NCBI GenBank assembly: GCA_006384855.1
Contig: VCJN01001326.1
Location: 232,481-296,480, forward strand
Direction: 5' to 3'
DNA length: 64,000 bases
Source of the DNA: Tetraselmis striata
Taxonomy: Eukaryota; Chlorophyta; Chlorodendrophyceae; Chlorodendrales; Chlorodendraceae
Shown: positions 56,099 through 64,000 of the stretch, piece by piece
Position numbering within the stretch: position 1 is the stretch's first letter
Layout of the letters: every line of letters starts with the position of its first letter
Program-made: the position numbers and the translations under genes
The notes under the pieces: model-generated
What the model was told of the DNA's origin: nothing
Seen by the model: the letters and a program-made list of their open reading frames with translations, nothing else
Database searches by the model: none

Positions 56099-57229
56099 TT
56101 GCTTAGCCAGACTTGGCATCCCGTACCGTGTCCATGGCTTCGCAGCTCTGCCGCCGGCACCTCCGAGTCCGGCGCTTGCTGCCGCGGGGTTGCGCACGCA
56201 TGCACGCACGGTAATACGCCGCCGACGCCGCCACGCTTACTTCCACCACCTTCGCCAGCCGCAGCTTCGCACGCCGTTCCGCCGACATACGAAACGCACG
56301 AATCCCCCCCCCCCCCCCCCCCCGTCCCCGCGTCATGTATAATATATTCGAGGCGACTATGCGGGGCGCAGCACACGCCGCGGCGTGGGTCGGCGGAGCG
56401 GCAGGCGGCGGGAGCCCTAATGGCCGGGCAGTATCCACACCCACACCGGCACCGCCGCTCACCTCCGACGCGGATGAACCGCCTCCCAAAGGAAACATGC
56501 CGGTTGGTGGTAAGCGCAGCAAGCGTGGGGTGCCGGCGCCGGTACCGGTGCGACGGGGCTGTCGCGTCAGGAACCGCACCGCATGTGGAGCAACACATGG
56601 CGGTGCCGGCCCCACCGATGTCTAGGGCCACCTCCTCACAACACCCCGCCACGACGGCGTCGGCCACCGCCGACGGCGCCGTGGCGGGGGGGGGGGGCGC
56701 CCTGCCATGCGACGATGATGCGCCTGATGCGCCGCGTCAGGAGGCGGAGGAGGCTGTGGTCGAGGCGACTGATCGGGCTGAGGGGGTTGTCGAGGCGAGC
56801 GAGGCTGCGCTCGCGCCACCCGCCCCGCAGCCACCTGCGGGACATGCCGACTTGCTCGTCGCCATGTTGACCGGAGCACTACGAGCAGTGGCGGGAGGCG
56901 GCCACATGCACTATCATGTGCGTGTCCTGGCCGGACGCCCGTCATGCGTGTACTGCGGCCAACGGACGGACTGGGAGTGTTGCTGCGACGGCACCCCGGC
57001 TTTGTGCGGCCCCAAGTACCCATGCATGGCGACCCTTCAGCGGGCAGTCCCCTGCCCGACCACGGCCGCGGTGAGGGCGGAGTTCCGCCATGTCAGGGAC
57101 GCGTTCCACGACGCGACTCGCGCCGCTGTGTGTGAGGCTTCCGAGAAGGCACGCGCCGCTGGTAGGGTGCGCAGGGTGAGGCGGCGGACGGCCCAGGAGA
57201 TGAAGGAGAGCGAGACATGCCGTCAGTGA
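56099..57229 (+). CDS. transposon-like protein with Cys-rich C-terminal domain
   Basis: Plus frame of up to 376 codons ending TGA at 57227-57229; the true start is probably well inside it. Near residues 290-340 it has RPSCVYCGQRTDWECCCDGT and LCGPKYPCMATLQ, a C-x2-C ... C ... LCGxxxxC pattern like the Cys-rich end of piggyBac-type (DDE_Tnp_1_7) transposases. It is followed by a basic tail (RAAGRVRRVRRRTAQEMKE). The Ala/Glu-rich part before it (EAEEAVVEATDRAEGVVEAS) looks disordered. The catalytic Asp residues of a piggyBac transposase are not present in this frame, so it is either the last exon of a longer gene or a derived protein. Convergent with the minus-strand gene at 57.4-59.2 kb. Confidence 0.45.
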   Translation: MLSQTWHPVPCPWLRSSAAGTSESGACCRGVAHACTHGNTPPTPPRLLPPPSPAAASHAVPPTYETHESPPPPPPVPASCIIYSRRLCGAQHTPRRGSAERQAAGALMAGQYPHPHRHRRSPPTRMNRLPKETCRLVVSAASVGCRRRYRCDGAVASGTAPHVEQHMAVPAPPMSRATSSQHPATTASATADGAVAGGGGALPCDDDAPDAPRQEAEEAVVEATDRAEGVVEASEAALAPPAPQPPAGHADLLVAMLTGALRAVAGGGHMHYHVRVLAGRPSCVYCGQRTDWECCCDGTPALCGPKYPCMATLQRAVPCPTTAAVRAEFRHVRDAFHDATRAAVCEASEKARAAGRVRRVRRRTAQEMKESETCRQ

Positions 57230-57399
57230 GGTCGGGCGCAATGTTATTGGGTGGGGCACACGGGCGTGTAACACTTGCACTTTGCGCGTACTGCTGGGTT
57301 ACATCCATGCGGCGTCACACTATGCAACCGGAAAGGCTGCGTTGCTATTGCAAACGATGCTAAGCCTCACTCGGTAGCAACCGCTGCCCCGCCTATCCC

Positions 57400-59201
57400 T
57401 CAGCCGCTGCCCCTCCCCCCGCCCCCCCCTTTGCGCACTGTCCTGCGACCTCGCGTGGATCCCCGCCACCAGCAGCTCCCCGGCGTCGACGCCCAAGTCG
57501 GCAGCCTTCGCGGAGGACATGTCGGCATGTCTTGCGGATGCCCGGACCATCTAGTAGGACAAGGGCCTCCTCCCCGCCGGAACCACCGCCGCTGCCCGGC
57601 ACTCTCCACACGTCCAAGTAAGCCCACGGCAGTGTGGGCTCGTTCCGGCGTCCACACCGTACACAATGCAGCCCGAATGGGCCGCGAGCTGGCACGGCTG
57701 TCGTCCGAGTCAGCCCCTGGCGGGGGCGGTGGCGTGGCAAGGTAGAAGTGTTGAGCTCGCGCGACCATGGTGGTGTACTTGGCGTCTTCGCGCTCCGCCA
57801 GCAGGTTTCTTGGCAGCTCTTCCTCGCTCTCCAGCTCCTCGGTGGTGTAGGGGGGTGGGTCGGCGTCGGGGACTTGCTTCAACATCTTGTACACAAAGGA
57901 GTTGTCTCTCGACGTCTCCCCGTCTCCCCCCCCCCCCCCCCCCCCCGGTGAAGCCGGGGCTTGTCGCCGTTGCGAAGCGACGCCGCCTTGTAGGCCAGGA
58001 GCCCCCGAGCGCCACCGCTGGGGGTCCAGCCCGGCAGGACCGCACCCCACCCCGCGAGTATGGGTGCATACGAGTGCGAGCCCTGGACCGTACGTCGGAC
58101 GTCGTCCAGCAGCTTCTCCAAATGGTCCTTGAAGTCCACCGCGTCCTCCCACGCAGCGGATGCGCTCCCAACCAACCGGATGGGCGTCTCCACGGCGCCG
58201 GGGCCAGCGTCCTCTGAGGCCATGTACCCATGTGTGTGTGGGTGGGTCGCTGTGAGTGCGAGTGCGAGTGCGAGTGCGAGTGCGAGTGTGAGTGTGTGTG
58301 TGTGGGTGGGTGGGTATGGGTGCACGTGGCGGAGGAGGAAGCAAGAGGGGGGGGGGGGGCTTCTTGTTGGGGTTGGGTTCCCTGTAGAGGCGATGCGCCT
58401 TCATGCGGTTGATCTGCTGCGCGAAAAGGTCATCGCCTTCAGGGACGGTTACCAAGCGAGCCTCCCCGTCCGCATCCACAGGGGGGTGCTCCTGGGCAGC
58501 CGCCATAGCCTCCACAACCTGCCACGCCGACCGGGCGGGTGCGTGTGATTCCATATATACAACCGCAGGTGAGTGGTGCCACCAGCACACAGGCCGGGCC
58601 CACTCACCTCTGAACGCAGAAGGTCCACAGTGTCACCGTCCTCGAAAACAGCGCGCCACTGGGTCGCCCCGCCGTAGTCCTCCAACACACACTCGGTAAC
58701 GACGCCGGTTATCACGCCGTAGTGCCATACTCCCCGGAACTTCTTGGCGATGACCTTCATGTAGAAGTCACCGGGATCGCCTTCCCTTATCACGCCCTCA
58801 TCGGCGGCTTCCACGCCCGCCGGCGGCCACGCAGGCGCGTCGATGTCCATACCGTCCTCGCCAACGGGGTCCTCCCCCACGCCCATCACGTCGTCCTCCT
58901 TCGAGCCGCCGTCGTCCGAGACCGGCGCCGGCGGGCCGTTTCCGACGGCTGCAGCTACTCCTGCTGCCGCCCCTGCCGCTGCTGTTGCTGCTGCTGCCGC
59001 CCTTGTTGCTGCTGCTTGTACTAAGGCGGCCTTGCGGCGCAACTTACCCGCACGCTTCAACGAGTGCCTACAGTTCGGTAATTTTAGGAAGTGCCGCTCT
59101 CGCGCCGTCCTTTCACTACTGCCCGTCACGATGCCCTGGCAGTGCTTGCATGTGTACACGCCATCCTTCGACACACTCCATATCCATCCCTCTCCCGGCA
59201 T
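57400..59201 (-). CDS. multi-exon protein with BED-like finger and Tudor-like domain
   Basis: Exon 1 (58608-59201) starts MPGEGWIWSVSKDGVYTC; it has C-x2-C ... H ... C in YTCKHCQGIVTGSSERTA and RERHFLKLPNC (BED-like), an Ala repeat, then KKFRGVWHYGVITGVV and AVFEDGDTVDLLRSE, a Tudor/DUF-like beta barrel pattern. Donor GTGAGT, then in-phase exon 2 (about 58360-58518, VVEAMAAAQEHPPVDADGE to REPNPNKK). Further exon-like pieces: about 57960-58225 (SASAAWEDAVDFKDHLEKLL and GLLAYKAASLRNGDKP) and about 57740-57905 (NSFVYKMLKQVPDADPPPYT); borders there are hidden by poly(C) and repeat tracts. This domain set is common in large algal transposon proteins and in unrelated chromatin proteins. End coordinate approximate; function not assigned. 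Confidence 0.5.
58255..58310. repeat. GAGTGC hexamer and (TG)n repeat in an intron
   Basis: GAGTGC repeated about seven times, grading into GTGTGTG and GGGTGGGTG. Confidence 0.9.
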
Positions 59202-59515
59202 GCCTGCTGCCGCGCGCGCGCGCGGGGGGGGGGGGGGGGGGGTGAGAGTTGGGGTGGATGTAGCCCACCACCGGCAGGGAGCACAGATGCTAGTGCGCGG
59301 CTGTCCGCGCTTGGTTCAGCGGTGAGCGGCGGTGACCGCGAGGCGACCCCGTACTTCATGCGCGTGCTGGGGCGTTACACAATCATCAGCAGTTAGGGCG
59401 GCTGCATTAAAACGCGCACCTACGAACACCACCTACCGCCTACCACCTACCGTACCACCTACATCCGCCCACACCTCCGCCCGTCGTGCCGCACATCGCC
59501 GCACACCGCGGGGTC

Positions 59516-59911
59516 AGCGATGTGCGGCGATGTGCAACGAGTACGTGCAGCCGCCTGTACTTAGCCCGGGTGCTCCGCGTCGGCGCGCGACACGAGAGCC
59601 CGGGTGCGCATATCAATTTGATGAAATTACCGAAACGAGAAATTCAGATAGTACTTTACAGGTCGCGCGAGATAGTCGTCGCTACTCGGTATGAAATCTC
59701 ACAGCAGCGATGTGCAACGATGTGCGGCGATGTGCGTGCGGCGATGTGCAGCGAGTACGTGCAGCTGCCTATACTTAGCCCGGGTGCTCCGCGAGGGCGC
59801 GCGACACGCGAGCCCGCGTGCGCATGTCAATTTGATGAAATTATCGAAACGAGAAATTCATATAGTACTTTACAGGTCGCGCGCGATAGTCGTCGCTACT
59901 CGGTATGAAAT
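59516..59911. repeat. two tandem copies of a 214-bp unit
   Basis: GAGTACGTGCAG at 59539 and 59753. Both units run through TTAGCCCGGGTGCTCCGCG, ATCAATTTGATGAAATT-type and GTCGTCGCTACTCGGTATGA blocks, and both are preceded by short GCGATGTGCG/CAACGATGTG repeats. Similar GTGTGCGGCG words occur at 53775-53810. Confidence 0.92.
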
Positions 59912-62900
59912 CCACGTCCCTCGTCCGTCCCGTATCGTCCCCGTATGTCGTCGTTCGTCACCTGCAGGGCACATTTACGTCACATCTCAATCTCACAGTG
60001 GATGGAGACAGATATTTGGAAGGCTGCAGAGATGTGGCACTACTTCTCGGATGAGAGGCGAGAATAGCAAGAGGAATTTGCGTCGCTCCGTGAATTGGAG
60101 ACGAGGGATCGCTCTCCCTTCCAAGCATTTTGGCCCGAGTCTTGACAATTGGCTAGCCGCCTTGATACTCGGAAAAAGATCCCGACGCCGACTATCCCAC
60201 ATTTTGGACATGTTGACAATATGATAGTGGTGCGGTACGCATTTGTAGGGGTCGGGAGAGGGGGGGGGGGGTAAGTATGCAACTGTTGGCTACTTGTCCC
60301 GTTTAGACAATGCAATTTGAGCGCTGTAACTATTAGACACTTCAAGCATGCATCCTTGCACGCCTACCCCGCAATCATACGCCGTAAAAAACAATTTAAT
60401 GATGGGGTGGCGCGTGTCCAAACAACAGTCATTCCTTGCATCCGTGCAGCGCAAGCCAAATTTTGCACGTTCTGAGCTGGCAAACAAGCGCACAATTTAT
60501 GGGATTGAGTGCAATTCTCACTTCAAAACACGTGTTTTAAGAATTTCTTGCGGTTTTGCCCAACGGACAAGGTGCTTTTATAAGTGAACAATCTAGCATT
60601 TGTTTAAACTTATGTTGAAAGTGGTCTGGCAGTGTGTGATGTACGTTGCGGTTATCCTTTCAGCATCGCGGCGTCCGGCAGCCACGAGAAAGGCAGCATG
60701 GCAAATATAGCTGGCCCAAAGGAAAACATATACGAATGACATATGTAATTATACAATAATCTATATGATTTCAAATCGTTTTCCCCCGTCCATACATACA
60801 AAATATAGTAATATACATGTGCTCGAATCGTCAATGATGGCGTCAACACTAGCTAATACATACAAATTGTGGGCTATTAAATACCATCCGCCATGTGAGT
60901 ACGCGACATGTGATGAGGCATATACGGCTACGCCACGTAGGACATCCTAGTGGACGGCAGGGAACGATATCTCTTCGGATTAGGACTATTCAGAGGTAGT
61001 CAATCCTACAGCGGGGCCCTACACTTAAAACCCGTAATTCCAGAGGGACTTCAGGTAGGGGGTATTCATGCCATTTCCGGGAGGTATTGAGGCTGAACTG
61101 AATTAAGCTGAAGTTTGGACTCCAGGCTGAGTACGTACCCCGAACTGCAGGCCTTTCGGCGCAACCCTTGTAGAAACCACCGGGGGGCCGTACGGGTTGA
61201 ACTAGGACAATGAACATTGTTGCCAAACCCCTGAACATGTTTAGAACATTACAAACATGCATTCGAGTATGGTATTGCCAGTTTCACATGGTTCGATTAA
61301 GACTGTAAGCGTGGGCAGTCAATAGGCGTGCCGACAAACGAACACGGAAGATGTTTTGGGTTGTAGAGGGGTCTCGTGCCGAGAGAATGTGCATGAGCCT
61401 CGATCGAGGCGCAAGCGTAGAGGGGGGATGTTGGCGCCGGCGCACGTCGGAGCGACAAAAGTCCGGACACATTGCGAAATTAAGGCGCCATCTCCCGACG
61501 GCGCCATGCCGCATTTGTCGCGCGCCGTAGTGGCGGCGCATGACAGGCTCCCGAGCTAGAGGTCAGCATGAGCGGGTAGGTTGGGGAAGAATGTCTAGCC
61601 GAGCGGCGTAAGTAGGACGATTACGAGATGCGCGCGCGGCCGCGCGAGCGCGCCGCGTACAACCGGGTGAAGTACGGTAGGTTGTACGCGACGCGACGGT
61701 AACCTTGCACCTATACCGACGGTGTACATTACGAGGGTGGACACGTGACGCCGGGTGACGACGGCACCGCACGGCCGCTGTCATCACCAACGGCGGTCGT
61801 CGTGCTGTCTCGCATGAGGGGCGGCACCGGAAACACATACCGCAGTGGGCCACGGGCACAAGAGACTCAGTGCGGTCGTGCCGTACCGGACTTGATGTGT
61901 GTCGGGGTCGGTTGCCGGCGTCGTAGGAGACCCGCCGACGCATTAAGTCGTCGTCGCGGGCCTAGCTTCGCGGAGTGTGGAGAGGCGGCCGCCGCTTATG
62001 CACCAGCGACGGCCGCCGCCCACGAGCGCGCAAGTCGCATGCCCACGATGACGCCACGAAACGCACATATCACGCTGTTAAGTGGCGGGGCTGGCCCCCG
62101 GCGGACATCTCGTGATGTCGGAGGTGATAGGCTAGGTAGTTAGGAACGGGTTGGCCAGGGTAGAGGTTCTGACAGCCTACGCTGGCCCGTGACGATGCAA
62201 GTGTTCTGAGGCCGAGGGTCGTGACGAGGCGGCCGCGGCTGCTGCACTAGCGATGGCCGCCGAGGCTCCAAAAACGGAGCCGAAAAAGGGTAGTTCAGGC
62301 CACCACGAGACGGCGAGCACGCCATGTGGTAGAGCCGCCCCCCGGCGGGCATCTCCGTTTTGTCGTTGTCTTTGTGACGACGGCGTTGCAGTAGAAAGCG
62401 TTGGACACGCGACGGGCCTTTTCCGGCGCGCATTATTACGCTTCCCATTGCAACCGCAAAAAGCGTTGCCGAGGGACGATTAGGGCGAGGGCAACGAGTC
62501 CTCTCAAACCACGGGCGCATGAGCGGCGCCATATCCCCGTAACATACCTATTACACGGGCGATTCCGGAAAACCACCACGCACAACGACCGTCCATGCCG
62601 CGATGCCATGCTACGAGAATAACCCGCGGACCAAGTTGAAATGTCTTGCATGACGGCAACCGGCCATCCCGACGACACGGACGTCCTCCTCCGCCCACGC
62701 CGACCTGTTGCGGTAGGCGTAGTTGTCGTCGTTGACAACCGTGACGAGCATTGACCAGCATGGTGCCGAGCGCGTCCGCCCCACCTAACCTCAAGAGTTT
62801 ACTAATGCGAGAGGGTGCTCCACTGCGGGAGCCCCGAAGGCATGTACTGCGACTCGACTTAGGATGTTGAGATTTAAACCCTCCCAACGGGGACCCCCGG

Positions 62901-64000
62901 CTCCTATATTGCTCACCGTGCGCATCGCCACCCGAAAACGTTCTAGTTGCAAAGCCATGGCAAAAACGGAAAACGACCTGCCTGGGGCGCACGACGAGTC
63001 CGGAAATCCACACTACCGATCGAGGGGCTATTTATCGCTGCCGATATGATGACCGTAACGCATGTGCGTGGCACGATGACTCGTCACTACCGGGAAAGGG
63101 ACATTGGTTTGGATTTTATCTGCCTCCGCAACCCTCGCGCGCATAAGTACGCGAAGCCGCTGCCTAAGGCAACGAGCTGGAAGATGGCATGCGAGCTTGT
63201 GGTGGCTGTCCTAGGTAGCTCCCCGGCCGGGAACGTAGGGCTCACGGGCAATGGGGCAGCCCATACTGAAACCTGGTGGTACCGGTAACTTAACCGGTTG
63301 AAACCACGAGCAGATCGCACGGGTTGCGCTACGACAGCTAAGATTGTTGGGACACCTCATAGACATGCGGTTTATAACATTTCATGCGGTGGGCCGAGCG
63401 GGGGAAGATGATGTTTTCGGGTTTAGGATTCCTACAGTCGCTACATCATGGTACTTTATACTCGCACGACGCAGGCAGCGGCGGCGGGCAGCGGGCGAGC
63501 GCTGCGACGTCGGCGCCCTGCTGAATATGATAATCCTTATATACTGGTAGTATATATGGTACGTCGTCGTCGTGTTCGCGTGCATGTTGGGCCACTTGCC
63601 GGCCCGGTAAAAGTATAAGTGAAGTTCGCCCCGGGACGCGTCGGCCAAAGCCGCCCAAGCACTTGACCTCTTTCGCCGACTGCAGTCGTAGGTCTATTGG
63701 CATAGCTTATAGACCATTGCCTCATTCGAGCCCCGAAGGGCTATGCATCAACCGGGGGAACCCATGACACGCCGGGACGAAACTGCCGAAAATGCATCGG
63801 CCAGGATTCGATACCCGGACCTCTCAACCGAGCGGACACGGGATGTACCTGCCGGCCCGGTATTTGGAAGGATTCATGAATTAACAATGCGTGAGATACG
63901 CGGGAAGCGGGTGCGATATCTGTGGAGAAAAAATAATTACTTAGAATCTCGAAGGTTTGAAATAGCATACTTTTTACGACCATATAGATATTTAATAGAC
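59912..64000. other. 4 kb without a supported gene
   Basis: I looked for splice-bounded exons, transposase, RT and recombinase motifs and tRNA-like arms on both strands and found nothing I can defend. There is one short poly(G) tract (60260-60271). Composition varies between AT-rich (60.5-60.9 kb) and GC-rich (61.4-62.4 kb), suggesting a mosaic of old insertions. Confidence 0.4.

Noticed and set aside
61284-61560. Possible second tyrosine-recombinase remnant near GAGTATGGTATTGCCA words also seen at 3.45 kb
   Set aside because: Only short words are shared; no H-x-x-R or Tyr box is found on either strand.
63741-63880. tRNA-like segment (GGATTCGATACCC resembling a T-arm)
   Set aside because: No matching acceptor, D or anticodon arms could be paired around it on either strand.

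Overview
The window looks like nuclear DNA of a eukaryotic microalga, most likely green. Three genes have many short introns with consistent GT-AG (one GC-AG) borders. One predicted protein has a plastid transit-peptide-like start. There are no bacterial operons or ribosome binding sites. Long poly(G)/poly(C) tracts are very frequent. The lineage is inference; no marker gene is present.

Layout. 1-12.9 kb holds the three host genes I can defend: a tail-anchored protein with a doublecortin/ubiquitin-like N-terminus (834-2881, +), a small plastid-type membrane protein (6949-7615, +), and a 13-exon gene (8269-11855, -) that joins a pfkB sugar/nucleoside kinase domain to a LOG (lysine-decarboxylase-like) domain in one reading frame. 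A tyrosine-recombinase remnant framed by direct repeats lies between the first two genes (about 3.2-6.2 kb).

From 9950 to 45195 the window is a tandem duplication of an about 18 kb unit (9950-27917, then 27918-45195). The unit starts inside intron 7 of the pfkB-LOG gene, so the second gene copy keeps exons 1-7 and loses the LOG half. The rest of the unit is nested mobile DNA: a DIRS-type retrotransposon (gag, RT/RNase H and tyrosine recombinase, minus strand) broken by a DNA transposon (called FB2 here); then a DDE-type transposase-like gene broken by a larger relative (FB1). FB1 and FB2 share terminal inverted repeats rich in hairpins and make 10-bp target duplications. I recognise no transposase in them. 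Only the right-hand copy of FB1 is complete (42650-49733, 7.1 kb).

From 49.7 to 64 kb come the remaining two pieces of the DDE-type gene, separated by a LINE 3' fragment; a 368-bp tandem array (54.3-55.6 kb); a convergent pair of transposon-like genes (Cys-rich C-terminal domain on +, BED-like finger plus Tudor-like domain on -; 56.1-59.2 kb); a 214-bp tandem repeat; and about 4 kb in which I see no supported gene.

Order of events (inferred): DIRS and DDE-type elements inserted, FB2 and FB1 inserted into them, then the 18 kb duplication, because both copies carry the same insertions and target duplications.
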